Positions 21,501 through 57,883 of a stretch of DNA of 64,000 nucleotides are shown here, one piece after another. How positions within the stretch are numbered: position 1 is the stretch's first letter; each line of letters opens with the position of its first letter. The stretch lies in the NCBI GenBank assembly GCA_947462335.1, contig OX381721.1:10057910-10121909 (forward strand), read 5' to 3'. The notes beneath the pieces are model-generated. The model was not told where the DNA came from. It searched no databases and saw nothing but the letters and a program-made list of their open reading frames with translations. Source of the DNA: Harmothoe impar. Its lineage: Eukaryota > Annelida > Polychaeta > Phyllodocida > Polynoidae. The translations under genes and the position numbers were made by a program.

Positions 21501-24500
21501 ACTATACATGCGCTTATGTATCACAATGTCTATCCAAAGGGAGTCATAAGACAAAATATATCTCAACGAGCTATGTTTTATATTACCATAAATCTCGCAT
21601 TACCTATGTGAGAAGATTCCAATTCACCTTCCTCAAAGTAAAGATGATTCAATTTAATAATGACAAATAATTGCAACCGGTACACATGCTGCACACCATG
21701 CATAATATTATGGTATGTATTCAAATATGCAAATAGGGATCAATCTACTACAAAGTGCAAAAATTAAGAAAGAAAACTAGTTTATGATTATACTGCCTAG
21801 CACAAACACTGGGTCAACCAAATGGAAATTGCCTATGAACGTTGAGTATAGGATCCTGTGAGTATAGTCATCTTGGGGCAGAATTTCCTGCGTAGTATGA
21901 ATGAAGGAAGGTATGTGTCATTTTGCATTCTATCAAAAACTGGTAATTGATGAATTATCTGATGGTACAACATATTCCCAGGACCTGGCCCTTCACTGCT
22001 AGGTCGGCATGCTGCATACCTCAGACCTTGCCACTGTGACGCTTCTATCCCAGTGAGCACACAACATTGCTTCAACATTGATAAATGGTTGTCAACATTG
22101 AGTCAATGTTGATTCAACATTCATTCAACGTTGAACTGAATTTTGTGCCCGCTGGGATGCGGTATGGCACAGTCCAGGTATAATAGTCAGATTCCACTAC
22201 CTAACGGACTGCCTCTTCTTTTCAGACAGCCGAACAAATTTAGGGTAACACTACATACATGGTGTGTCTAAATTCAGCCATATATAGCCCCGTGGATGGT
22301 AGACATTAAATGGCGACTCCTAACTGTGCTAATAGGTCGACAGACAGGTGAGGATCCAGTCCAGGTCCATATATACAGAGAAAAAATATCAGTCTTTTTG
22401 TATTTACACTGGTCCCATATGATATATATGTGTAGGGTAGGTGAGGAAGGAGGACTGTGTAGTTCATCTTTTTGGATACTGAAAGCCAAAGCATATACAA
22501 CAATGTCAGAAGTTAAACCTATATAGATAATTTAGTGTTTCACTAGACGGTTTTGAAGGGCTGACGTAACAGTGGAACTGGAGTATAATCGCTCAGGGGA
22601 GTTGGTGTTAGGCTAGATAGTCTCAAAATTGCAAGATAGTCTCAAAATACTATGGTTTTGTGACAACCTTGCAACCCTCAGGCTAGATAGTCTCAAAATT
22701 GCGAGATAGTCTCAAAACACACGTCAGGCTAGATAGTCTCAAAATTTTGAGAGTATCTTGCAACCCCTCAGGCTAGATAGTCTCAAAATTGCGAGATAGT
22801 CTCAAAATACTATAGTTTTGTTAGTATCTTGCAACCCTCAGGCTAGATAGTCTCAAAATTGCAAGATAGTCTCAAAATACTATGGTTTTGTGACAACCTT
22901 GCAACCCTCAGGCTAGATAGTCTCAAAATTGCGAGATAGTCTCAAAACACACGTCAGGCTAGATAGTCTCAAAATTTTGAGAGTATCTAGCAACCCCTCA
23001 GGCTAGATAGTGTCAAAATTGCAAGATAGTCTCAAAATACTATAGTTTTGTTAGTATCTTGCAACCCTCAGGCTAGATAGTCTCAAAATTGCAAGATAGT
23101 CTTTTGACAGCCTTTTGAGACTATCTCGCAGTTTTGAGACTATCTAGCCTGAGGGTTGCAAAATCTCGCAGTTTTGAGACTATCTGTCTGGCTTATGAGA
23201 TTATCTCACAATTTTGAGACCACCTAGCCTGTAGGTTGTGAAATACTTACAAAGCTCTGGTATTTTGAGGCTATTTTATAGTTTTGAGACTATCTAGCCT
23301 GATGGTTGCGAGATACTAACAAAACTATTGTATTTTGAGACTATATAGCCTGAGGGTTGCAAGATAGTCTCAAAATGTTATCATCTCGCAGTTTTGAGAC
23401 TATCTGTCATGCTTTTGGTATTATCTCACAATTTTGAGACTATCTAGCCTGAGGGTTGCAAGATACTAACAAAACTATAGGTTTTTGAGCCTATCTCGCA
23501 GTTTTGAGACTATCTAGCCTGAGGGTTGCAAGATACTAACAAAACTATAATATTTTGAGACTACCTCGCAATTTTGAGACTATCTAGCCTGAGGGGTTGC
23601 AAGACAGTCTCAAATTTTGAGACTATCTTGCAGCCTTTTGAGACTATCTCGCAATTTTGAGACTATCTAGCCTGAGGGTTGCGAGATACTAACAAAACTA
23701 TAGTGTTTTGAGATTATCTCGCAGTTTTGAGACTATCTAGCCTAACAGTTCGCTTGATTTCTTTTTACCAGGATGTGTGGTCACAATATGTCCAAACACC
23801 TGACTCATATAAATATGTGTATACATGTTGATATCTAGAAAAATGACCCATACAATGAATTCTGCAGAAAACATGACTGTATAGGTGCGTAATATAAATA
23901 GGACACTGCCCGCATGTCCCCTCTGGGGGACTCTTTGAGGGTAGTCACAATGCACCCCCAAACTCTTCAATATCCAGACATAACAATGTCAAAATCATCA
24001 CCAATTAGTACTTTCTAACAATCAGAAAAGCCAATCAGAAAGGGACACCACAGTCTAGCACCACATTCATCATGGGAAAAGCTACCTGAATGTATGCTGA
24101 CGACCTGGCGGTTGTGGTGTAGGGACGAGACCCAGCCAAGAGGACCCAAATCCTCTGCTCTTACTCACTTGGTTCTATCCCGGACCTATGAGGTCTGAGC
24201 TTCACCTTAAATGGGACCGAATTGAAAGTGGTGAGTGAATTCAACTACCTGGGTGTGACAGTGGATACCTACCTGACACTCTCCAACCAGTTGAACAAAC
24301 AAATCTGACTCATGAGATTGAGACTACCCCAACTGAGACGGATCAAAGCAAGGATCAACAAAGTGTACAAACACATGATATGCCAGATACTGGACAACTG
24401 CACCTTTCTAGCAGAAACTGAGAAAGCGGTCCTGTGATTTATTTAGAAGTGTCTAGAAGGCATCAACTGCTGTCCCAGCTACATCGCCTGTCTGAATCCA

Positions 24501-26619
24501 CACCAGATTGTCGCTGCTGCACATGTCCTGAGAGGGAACGCTAGTGTCCAGATGAAGCTACCACGGACGAAAAATGACATCTTCACCAAAGGCCCTCTAT
24601 TCAGAGGGGTCTGATTATGGAATGAATTTGATCCAGTAACCCAGCATACTGATTTATAGGTAGACTTTATTAAGGCTATATCATAAATAGATTAAGTTAC
24701 TATTTTCTGGAATATTAACTTCTGAGAATCTAATCGCTCGATTTCCTCTCATTTTGGCATCAGCTAAAAAGCGCCCAGTGTATTGTGAATTATTTGCCAA
24801 ATAAAGTAATCAACTACAGCCTACACAAGATAGACACCCTTGATATAACTCATCCGGCATAGACCTTTAACTACCCGTACATATTATTTTACTGTTGTTT
24901 TCACCCTCATAAGTTCATGTTATATTTGAGTTTGAAATTACCCAGTAATTTACAAAACCACGGACTACCTTTCACGCAACCATTGTACGTGCAAGAATGC
25001 CCTTTTTAAGGTGATTCTTGCAATAAATGTTTCAATCTCAAAGCCTATCATTCAACCCAAATGATGGTGTTTAAAAACTCAGAAGAGACTTCACACATGC
25101 AGTAACTAGCCCTCCTCATTAGCCTCAGTGGAGTGAGGTTAATGTACACCACCTCCCTCCCTAGGAGCTGAAAAAGGACCCATTTCACGACAATTCATGA
25201 CAGGACATCTTAGAATGTTTGGGGTTGAGTCCCTGGGATAATTAGTCTGTCCAGGATAAGATATTTCTAGAGATATTTTTTATGCAAGATGATAAAATTT
25301 ATTGGCAAGACTGACAGGCAGAGGTCCATTGTCATTGAGGGGCAACAGACCGTCTAGCCCTTTGGTCAATGTATATAGGTTACCGCATCCACAAACGTGT
25401 ATGTTTTATTCCGCTGAAAGGTATATCCTTGGAAAGTGAACGTCGTGAAAACCATAGAGACCTTTTATGTGTATATGCTGGTGACTTCATTTGTGAGAGG
25501 GAGGCTTATTTATCTTATTTTATTTTTTACTCTCAGGCTAAAATCTATGGGATGATATACGTTTTTCATGACCAAAGTTCACAATTAAGTGGTTCAGAAT
25601 ATATTATTCATGGACCTTTGAAAGTAAGGAAAATGTTTTTTTTTCTATCCTACCGCATTACTGCCAGTATTAGCTTTATTTTGATACTACATATCCCAAT
25701 AATTGTCCATTTTTATCATATTTTTCATAAAATAATTGCAAAAAAAAAGAGAGCTGATTTTCATGATGTACGCAGTGATGAGAAACCATTTTTACTTTTT
25801 TGAGTGGCCTAAGAATTGTTCTTTTATATGGTTAGGTCGAGACTACGTGGGACATTGGCTCAGGTAATGCCTTCTCATTATATGTTTAGTACATCGTATT
25901 CTGTCAGCATTGACCTTTCTTGTGTGTGGTAAAGCTAAGTTATTGATGACTGTTATCTTCCTCGTCAATCTATGTATGTTTTTCTCGCACATACAAATAA
26001 TCTAAACGTATCGAAATCACAAATGATGTTACCCACTTTGGGACCCTTTTCAAGACACACACATACACACCCATGTCACTTTTTTGGCCAAATTAGTCTA
26101 TTTGAAAGTATGGCTCTGGTCAGAATTCATCAATACCAAATGACAAATCCAAAGACCCCCACCCCCTAGCTGATTTGTGAACGTTCCCTATACAACATAT
26201 ATACAAACCAGCCAACTATCCTTTTTAAGAAAGATAATAGATGTGTTCACTAGGAGGCACCAGTAAGACAACTAAACAGTGCGTGGTAATATTTACCTCA
26301 ACATGGAGAGTATAATAGTGTGGTTCATGGTCAGCATTCACAAATCATCAATCTGCCGCATACGGCCATTATACAGACGTTATAGGCAATGTATGACATA
26401 ACTCACCGATAGTCTCTGGTTGTGGTCAGTGAGGTTGGTTTGGTAGTTCCAGGAGGCCAGTGTAGATGTATAGTACACGTCTATGGCTTTAACATTGTAA
26501 TCAGCTAGCCAGGCTTTGGCCACATTTTCATCTGTGATTTTGCCATCAGCAGCCCTTGAGGACCCTATATTGACTAGAGCCACCATGACGGTGACACAGG
26601 CCCATGTAGTGTAAGCCAT
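9257..26619 (-). CDS. ACE: ACE-B: complete ACE-like peptidyl-dipeptidase gene (13 coding exons)
   Basis: Joined exons: 26619-26407, 20405-20247, 19706-19604, 18237-18094, 17652-17461, 16640-16543, 16168-15999, 15870-15746, 13909-13811, 11348-11204, 10484-10386, 9956-9834, 9527-9257. They total 1941 nt, 646 residues. It is an M2 zinc dipeptidyl carboxypeptidase, secreted or membrane-tethered, removing C-terminal dipeptides from peptides. Visible: signal peptide (about 1-24), CHASAW (Cys346), HEMGH 377-381, third zinc ligand Glu405, Lys505/His507/Tyr514/Arg516/Tyr517 of the substrate and chloride site, and six conserved Cys. Numbers run 6 below human testis ACE from Cys346 to Tyr517. Single domain; the hydrophobic C-tail ends in two Asn, suggesting a GPI anchor. 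Exon 10.1 is a frameshifted relic. Val376 replaces the usual first His of HHEMGH, which is not a zinc ligand. Confidence 0.93.
9834..9956 (-). CDS. ACE: ACE-B exon 12
   Basis: 123 nt, phase 2 in and 2 out, donor GTAGGT. Carries Tyr517 (human Tyr523) at its start, then [11 protein letters not shown] and the disulfide pair in ALCEAAGN and LHRCDIY. Confidence 0.93.
10386..10484 (-). CDS. ACE: ACE-B exon 11
   Basis: 99 nt. Encodes [13 protein letters not shown] and [18 protein letters not shown], with Lys505, His507 and Tyr514 (human K511, H513, Y520) that hold the substrate carboxylate and transition state, and Arg516 (human R522, chloride site). Confidence 0.93.
11204..11348 (-). CDS. ACE: ACE-B exon 10 (copy 10.2, the only intact one)
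   Basis: 145 nt, donor GTGGGT. Encodes [27 protein letters not shown] and DWWKLR; the Arg codon (human R489, chloride ligand) is split across the exon 10/11 junction. Residue 447, equivalent to human D453, is Phe. Confidence 0.93.
11629..11780. repeat. MITE-like repeat built from AAACGTTTTAAAACGTTT motifs
   Basis: Opens with ACCCAGCTAAC and closes with an inverted, weaker match near CTTTTGCAGGGTTA. The interior repeats GTTTT/AAAACGTTT words several times on both strands. It lies in an ACE-B intron. Ends are approximate. Confidence 0.45.
11870..11990 (-). repeat. tRNA-derived SINE-like fragment
   Basis: On the minus strand an A-box-like TTGGCTTCATGGCCACATGG is followed about 60 nt later by a B-box GGTTCGAATCC (plus-strand 11904-11914), then a T-rich tail. 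That A-box/B-box order and spacing suits a tRNA-derived SINE head. Ends are not defined. Confidence 0.45.
12025..12136. mobile_element. 108-bp MITE with 14-bp perfect TIRs and TA target duplication
   Basis: GGGACCTTTAGCAA at 12027-12040 is exactly inverted at 12121-12134, with TA on both outer sides. An inner inverted pair (AGACGTA/TACGTCT) extends the hairpin. A TA duplication suggests Tc1/mariner-type mobilisation. Confidence 0.7.
13033..13179 (-). pseudogene. ACE-B exon 10.1, frameshifted relic of an alternative exon
   Basis: Matches ACE-C exon 10.1 along its whole length and keeps the acceptor (GAACAG) and donor (GTCTGT). It is 147 nt instead of 145: ATTGCACCTTCC replaces ATTGCCTTCC, a 2-nt insertion. 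In the incoming frame it reaches TAA soon after. DQWRW has become DQWRG, and HD at the tail is also changed, so it has drifted free of constraint. The intact partner is exon 10.2 at 11204-11348. Confidence 0.85.
13811..13909 (-). CDS. ACE: ACE-B exon 9
   Basis: 99 nt, phase 1 to 1. Encodes [19 protein letters not shown] and [13 protein letters not shown]; Glu405 in FHEA is the third zinc ligand (human E411). The acceptor is AAG rather than CAG/TAG, the same as in ACE-C. Confidence 0.92.
14671..15142. repeat. Intronic repeat with duplicated and inverted segments
   Basis: AAAAGAAAACTCCACTCTAT at 14671 recurs nearly unchanged at 15113. Between them TGACGTCATTATTGGGT (near 14811) is answered by an inverted ACCCAATGGTGACGTCA (near 15067). 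Probably a decayed interspersed element; no coding content seen. Confidence 0.4.
15746..15870 (-). CDS. ACE: ACE-B exon 8 (catalytic, single copy)
   Basis: 125 nt, acceptor TGGCAG, donor GTATCA. Encodes IKQC (Cys364), [14 protein letters not shown] and YRGGANP. Zinc ligands His377 and His381 and the general base Glu378 are present. Flanking intron sequence matches that of ACE-C copy 8.1. Confidence 0.94.
15999..16168 (-). CDS. ACE: ACE-B exon 7
   Basis: 170 nt, donor GTTTGC. Encodes [25 protein letters not shown] and [16 protein letters not shown]; His347/Ala348 (human H353/A354) contact substrate backbone, Cys346 pairs with Cys364. Two N-glycosylation sequons (NYT, NES). Confidence 0.94.
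16543..16640 (-). CDS. ACE: ACE-B exon 6
   Basis: 98 nt, donor GTAAGT. Encodes [17 protein letters not shown] and [10 protein letters not shown], the W-rich helix region that follows PAHLLG in M2 enzymes. Confidence 0.93.
17461..17652 (-). CDS. ACE: ACE-B exon 5
   Basis: 192 nt, phase 1 to 1, donor GTAAGG. Encodes [35 protein letters not shown] and IPAHLLG, all typical of the M2 helical lid and core. Confidence 0.94.
18094..18237 (-). CDS. ACE: ACE-B exon 4
   Basis: 144 nt, donor GTATGT. Encodes [20 protein letters not shown] and WRDSTGKKM, matching the conserved 'SRDYxxLxWAWxGWRD' block of the family. Confidence 0.94.
18479..18692 (+). repeat. Interspersed repeat, inverted copy at 61494-61660
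   Basis: The 3' part, AATTCCTCCCCGGATGGGTC through TTTTCCCTAGCCTGGTCA, and the middle (GCTTTTAGAGCTTAT, TCATTTTAAAGGGTATGA) reappear on the minus strand at 61494-61660. This copy has roughly 60 nt extra after GAGCTTAT. No coding content. Confidence 0.65.
19338..19407 (+). tRNA. tRNA-Ala-like pseudogene (or SINE head)
   Basis: 70 nt with a 7-bp acceptor stem (GGAGATG/TGTCTCC, including G-T pairs), a good D-arm A box (TAGCTCAGTGGTAGA) and a 4/5-bp T stem with B box GGTTTGTGTCC. By alignment to tRNA-Ala the anticodon stem does not pair, so it is probably non-functional. It lies in an ACE-B intron, on the opposite strand. Confidence 0.4.
19604..19706 (-). CDS. ACE: ACE-B exon 3
   Basis: 103 nt, phase 0 to 1, donor GTAAGA. 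Encodes [18 protein letters not shown], then a loop ([10 protein letters not shown]) to Cys and NIEPG. The two Cys match the first ACE disulfide, with a longer loop than in mammalian ACE. Confidence 0.93.
20247..20405 (-). CDS. ACE: ACE-B exon 2
   Basis: 159 nt, phase 0 to 0, donor GTAAGG. Encodes [37 protein letters not shown] and LPEEKVTK, the N-terminal helices of the family. One sequon (NTS). Confidence 0.94.
22048..22157. mobile_element. 110-bp MITE with TCCCAG(T/C)G(A/G)GCAC ends
   Basis: TCCCAGTGAGCAC at the left is inverted as GTGCCCGCTGGGA at the right (11 of 13). The interior repeats CAACATTG on both strands. The corresponding part of ACE-C intron 1 (about 51650-51710) lacks it, so ACE-C preserves an empty site. 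Confidence 0.6.
22607..23746. mobile_element. Foldback element: two opposed arrays of an AGATAGTCTCAAAA repeat
   Basis: From 22607 to about 23105 the units (about 70 nt, GGCTAGATAGTCTCAAAATT then GC(A/G)AGATAGTCTCAAAA) read forward; from about 23110 to 23746 the same units read in reverse complement. The outer ends match: GTTAGGCTAGATAGTCTC at the left, GAGACTATCTAGCCTAAC at the right. The whole can fold into a hairpin of about 0.5 kb. No coding potential. It sits in ACE-B intron 1 and has no counterpart in ACE-C. Confidence 0.75.
24086..24640 (+). pseudogene. Degenerate LINE (non-LTR retrotransposon) reverse transcriptase fragment
   Basis: Translation shows [10 protein letters not shown] (24090-24119), the YADD catalytic motif of non-LTR reverse transcriptases, then [13 protein letters not shown] about 125 nt later in another frame, and a run ending near [19 protein letters not shown]. 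Stop codons and frame changes break it throughout. It lies in ACE-B intron 1, antisense to the gene. Confidence 0.75.
26407..26619 (-). CDS. ACE: ACE-B exon 1 (start codon and signal peptide)
   Basis: 213 nt from ATG at 26619 (context GAGAATGGCT), donor GTGAGT. Signal peptide with core [11 protein letters not shown] and probable cleavage near SSRA/AD, then [22 protein letters not shown] and [10 protein letters not shown]. The frame is open two codons upstream (GTG AGA) but the ATG matches the start used in ACE-C. Confidence 0.93.
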
Positions 26620-26938
26620 TCTCACAGTAGAGCCTCTCTAATACTATTACTAGTTAATAATATCCTTTCGATGAAACCCTGGTGTTAATGTTATTAATGG
26701 TGTTGCTGTGCTGGTGTATATACCACCTCCAGTAGGTGCTGGGTGACCTGTTGTAGCCTCCTCCTCCTGGTGCCTGTCCTCCTGGTCCCTCAGCAGACTG
26801 AGAGGTATCTGACTCCTCCCCTCTCAGGCCCACCTTTATGTATGCTGGGAGGACGAGCAGGCGGGGCTCAGTGCTATCGGAGAACACTCACCACTTGTCC
26901 ACCAGCCCACAGTCACTGGGACTGACTGGTGTCCTGAT
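26620..26938 (-). promoter_or_regulatory. ACE-B 5' UTR and core promoter module
   Basis: Very similar to the ACE-C module at 56160-56478. On the minus strand CATAAA begins at 26840 and TCAGATA places its A at 26810, 30 nt downstream. Predicted 5' UTR about 190 nt. The similarity extends upstream to the (TA)n tract. Confidence 0.6.
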
Positions 26939-26939
26939 G

Positions 26940-26940
<1 letters not shown>

Positions 26941-27019
<79 letters not shown>
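26941..27019. repeat. (TA)n microsatellite
   Basis: Nearly pure TA over about 75 nt, separating the ACE-B promoter module from its degenerate second copy. Confidence 0.95.
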
Positions 27020-27150
27020 CCCCCTCCAGTAGGTTGCCCTGTTGTAGCCTTCCTCCTCCTCCTGGTTCCTGCCCTCCTGGAGGGTGTCTAACTCCTCCCT
27101 CCAAGACCAACCATTATGTATGGTAGGAGGCCTTGCAGGCTGTACTGGGC
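27017..27150 (-). promoter_or_regulatory. Degenerate second copy of the ACE promoter module
   Basis: Plus-strand CCTCCAGTAGG, TGTTGTAGCC, GGTTCCTGCCCTCCTGG, AACTCCTCCCTCC and TTATGTATGGTAGGAGG follow the main module in order. On the minus strand CATAAT starts at 27118 and TTAGACA places its A at 27089, a spacing of 29. It may be a relic or a weak alternative promoter. Confidence 0.5.
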
Positions 27151-27170
27151 TCAGAGATTTTTTGCACAAC

Positions 27171-29471
27171 ACAAACTGCGATTGTGGGATGGCAATGAGT
27201 ACATAATTGACGTTTAGGAAGTGATTGTGAGAATGAATATGAGGGTCTTGTAGAAGGCAGCTCCTATTGTCACCCTACACTTGGATATAACCAATGTAAA
27301 CTAAAAATATATATTTCAATGTATTATGTTCACATTAACAAAATATCAAGATGTAGATGTACGTACATGGAACGCTTACAAATGCTGTCATATTTGTCCT
27401 GTAGAAGGGCGATTCTGACACGGTGAAGCTTAATTTTCACTCTATCGGTGATAGAATTTATCATCTATGCACTTGTAATTTGTGTTAGTAGATCCTCATA
27501 CAGCCAGCCTTTTATATACCAATACATTAGAGCTAATTTTAGTTTAATTATATCAATATGCATGAATACCTAGTGCCATAGTCAAGGTTTTTGGAAATCT
27601 ACTTAATCTAAAAGGACTGGTATGGTGGTTGGTTCAAATAGCATACATTGCAAACCAGGCACTAAGGTCTGAATCATTGTGGAACTGTGGTGACCACTGG
27701 TGGTCAATATCTGCAGCATTGAATTCCTTACATTTTTCACAAGCGAATTGACCCATTGTGAACTTTGCCTGTTCTCTTTGGAACATACAAAGATAAAGAG
27801 TTTGAAAACTTGAATATTGACCACTCAGAACATTCTCTCAACAGTGCGGCTCTGTTGATACAGCTGTAGATCTAAGTGCCTTTAAAATTGCTATAAAGAA
27901 GGATTATGCAACGTGTTTCATGGAATCCAGCTTCTCTTTATTATATTTTTCCTATACAATTGAGGCATGTTAGCCCCCATCGATATTAACACAATTTCCT
28001 ACTCATCACTCATCTCATCGTTTAATTGCATTGATTGATTAGTGAAACTTTGTTTTTCTCTACTATGATGTTGAATATAATCAATATGTAGTTCACCATA
28101 TCGTGTTTTTCAACCCTTTTACATACTGGACAGTCAAGGGGTCCTAGCGGAGGTAATGCAATGTGCATGTGCTAGGTTAATATCATTTTTCATATTATTA
28201 TGTCATTTGTTATTATTCAACCCAATAAAATACTTTTTTTTTAAAGATGGCAGTTAGCTTTAAGGACACGCTACTACTTTCAACCCACTGAAAATCGTTA
28301 ATGATTAGCCCACTGAGAATCTTTAATGAAAATGTCGACAAATACTGGTAGAGTATAGCCAATTATGCCCCCAGCAAAAATGAAAAAGAATAAAAAATAA
28401 ATTTCGGTACCTATGGATGAGAAACCACTTGTCTTTCTGAGTGGCATTTCCTCTCAGTAAGGTACACTGTATTGTACTGTTTTCCATTCACAACTGTCTT
28501 CTGTAGTTGAAGACATCGGACATATAAAAAGACACATTTCAACTAATATTGTAATATTCATTTATTACATATGGGATCCATACATGAGTATTTTGTAACT
28601 TTTTTGCATAGTGAAAACCCTGAGTAAGCATTTTTACATCCAGGTCTCAAGATGCCCACCACAATCGTCATATTGAGAGCCAGTGCTGCCCTCTGTCAGA
28701 TTTTGGCAGAACCCTCTTCATAGACTCGAATATAATAATCTTCAACACGGCTTGATACAACACTCACAATAAATATTAAATATTCTGATTTTGTCTGCAT
28801 TGAAATCACTAGATGTAATCAACATTGATTTGTTTTCTATATAAGAGGATGTTTGCCAAAACAGGGTGACCATACTGCATGCCATAATATCATAATCTAA
28901 GTCGATATTCAACTATTGATAATGTGTATCTAAGTTTATATAAAATACACTTTAGATATCAATATTTCATACTTGGTGATAAATGAGCCTAAAATAAAGT
29001 TTTACCAGAAAAATATAATAGGGACAGTTTGTTTTGGGCATTATTCAACTGATGAGATAATAACCTAAGCCGTGGATAGAATCAACCATGTAATACATTA
29101 TCTAAGTTTTCTATTAATTAAACATTACAGTCCTTCTACCATGGGACAGATACAATATTAATTTGGTACCATTCATTCTGCTGACACAACATACAATCAG
29201 GAACTGTTTATGTTATATACAAGTACAAGATATATTCTACAAATACTCTTTTTTTTACAATGTTAGCACGCACATAATGAGCAGACTTCAACTATAAAAT
29301 ATTTATTCAAATATTCATATCATTCTTGCACTAAAAGCCTTTGTACAGCATCATGAACAATAGTAATTAACAATATTTCATTGAGAGCACTATCAATATT
29401 TTTGTAAGGTGAGAGTCTAGCAGTTATGTATATTTTCAAGAAACTACAGACTAGCTATGATTACATAGTAT
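27171..29471. other. Spacer between ACE-B promoter and ACE-C 3' end
   Basis: AT-rich; no coding sequence recognised. Its right part is probably ACE-C 3' UTR; candidate minus-strand AATAAA signals lie at 29302-29307 and 28561-28566. Confidence 0.4.
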
Positions 29472-56159
<26,688 letters not shown>

Positions 56160-56478
56160 TCTCACAGTAGAGCCTCTACAATATTATTACTAGTTAATAA
56201 TATCCTTTCGATGAAACCCTGGTGTTAATGTTATTAATGGTGTTGCTGTCCGGGTGTATATACCACCTCCAGTAGGTGCTGGGTGACCTGTTGTATCCTC
56301 CTCCCGCTGGTGCCTGTCCTCCTGGTCCCTCAGCAGGCTGAGAGGTATCTGACTCCTCCCCTCCCAGGCCCACCTTTATGTATGCTGGGAGGACGAGCAG
56401 GCGGGGCTCAGTGCTATCTGAGAACACTCACCACTCGTCCACCAGCCCACACTCACTGGGACTGACTGGTGGTGGTTA
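56160..56478 (-). promoter_or_regulatory. ACE-C 5' UTR and core promoter module
   Basis: Nearly the same sequence as upstream of ACE-B. On the minus strand CATAAA begins at 56380 and TCAGATA has its A at 56350, spacing 30. Predicted 5' UTR about 190 nt. No (TA)n tract and no second module here. Confidence 0.6.
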
Positions 56479-57883
56479 CATTCAGACATGCTAAGGGCTC
56501 TCAGCATGCAACCTTCACCACACATAACTACTATAGTGGTGGTGTGCCTGGGAAAATGTTTACCAGTCAGTATGAGGTCGTATTTTAAGGGTATGGAACC
56601 GGACATGGATCTTCAAGAATATGAACTTGCAATTTGATAATGAAGATAGCGAAGCATGACTATGATTAGCCAGGAATGAATGGGAAGATGTAGATGTGTG
56701 AGGACAATTCTAACATATTTAGAGAAATCTTTCGCTGATTTGAGAAATTGCTAGAGGTCTGTCAAAGTGTATTTATTGTGGGAGGAATGTGGAAGGAAAT
56801 TGTTTTATTGGTTTAACATTCGATGTGACCATTTTAGGCAATCCATAAGTTCTCCCCATAGTTTGGTGAACAAGTGGAAGTGTGAGTGGTCATTTTTAAA
56901 GATGGTATATCAGCTAATAGACTTCTTAAACCTTTTCTTCAAAATGGATATCACTTCAATGCCATGGGTTCCATTATCATTTTAGCTGATAAACAGTGCA
57001 ACACATGTGTCTATCAATACATAATTTGAGATTGATAACAAAGTACCTGATTTACCTTACTGACTCGGGCATTCACCCAGGAGAGTATTGGGGGAACTAA
57101 TCTGATAGAGAATGCACTGAGCCATGCAGTATCAACACATAGGGAGTCGACGTACAGTAAAAAAAATATTGCACTGCGTGTGCTCATCTTATAGACTATG
57201 ACACTGCCAGTAATTTTATAAGTTAGGGAAGACGTAAGGGATAGGATATACAATAGTAATATGATAAAACTAAAAAAATCTCTAAACATTTAGCTGACAC
57301 ACCATTTTTAACAACAGGTAATGGGCCTGGGCTGATTGACTTTGGGGATTGGGGGACCAAAAACAGTTTGAACCCCTCTTATACGTTATCATAGTTCAAA
57401 GGTGCGATTAATTTGATCCCATCCGAGGGGGGATGGAAAGAATTTAGGTCCCTCTAGGGTATCAGAAAGAAGTCGGCGTGCTCGCGCGTAAATCCACCGA
57501 CTCTCTCCCCATGTTGCTTAGAAATTACCACTCCTTTATGATATTGATTGTCCAATACAATAATATATTGTGGACCATTCCTGTGGGTACGTGCTTGTGC
57601 ACCATTCTATCTATAGATGGTATCTTACATAACGATACCAAAGTATGGGCAACGGGTGCCCGGTATACGGCTATCTGATCCTTCTTCTGATGAAGGCCGA
57701 GATAGGCAACCAAATATAGCACAATACCATCTGATAGAGGACTGTATATTAAATCCTGCCACAATGACCACTTTTGAAACACATTTGAACGTGTATTCTG
57801 AACAAATTGATTCCCTTATACTATTACACATGCAAATGAGTCGATAAATGCAGGTCATCAGCATACATATAATAAATAGACAA
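56479..57883. other. Upstream flank of ACE-C, no recognised gene
   Basis: Non-coding by inspection: no conserved domain or spliced exon series recognised on either strand. Confidence 0.4.

Larger units (their letters stand above)
20406..26406 (-). other. ACE-B intron 1 (6.0 kb)
   Basis: Several blocks align by eye to ACE-C intron 1: about 21140-21550 with 50610-51070, 22320-22490 with 52480-52610, 25290-25380 with 52780-52860, 25830-25980 with 54010-54170. The stretch 22560-25290, with the foldback array and LINE fragment, has only about 150 nt of counterpart in ACE-C and is therefore mostly inserted. No conserved coding sequence found. Confidence 0.6.

Noticed and set aside
22607..23746. 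CRISPR-like array of regularly spaced repeats
   Set aside because: Eukaryotic context, no unique spacers, and the orientation of units flips in the middle.
25369..25803. 144-codon plus-strand open frame in ACE-B intron 1
   Set aside because: AT-rich composition, no recognisable motif, and not retained in the aligned part of ACE-C intron 1.
26654..26887. Open frame of 77 codons (PRLLVLPAYIKVGL), also at 56194-56427 and, changed, at 5607-5807
   Set aside because: It overlaps the promoter module and starts upstream of the predicted transcription start. Its conservation is explained by duplication of the module, and copy A diverges at both ends.
26838..27172. Open frames with IYIYIY runs on both strands, and similar frames at 58685-58879
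   Set aside because: Translations of (TA)n microsatellites.
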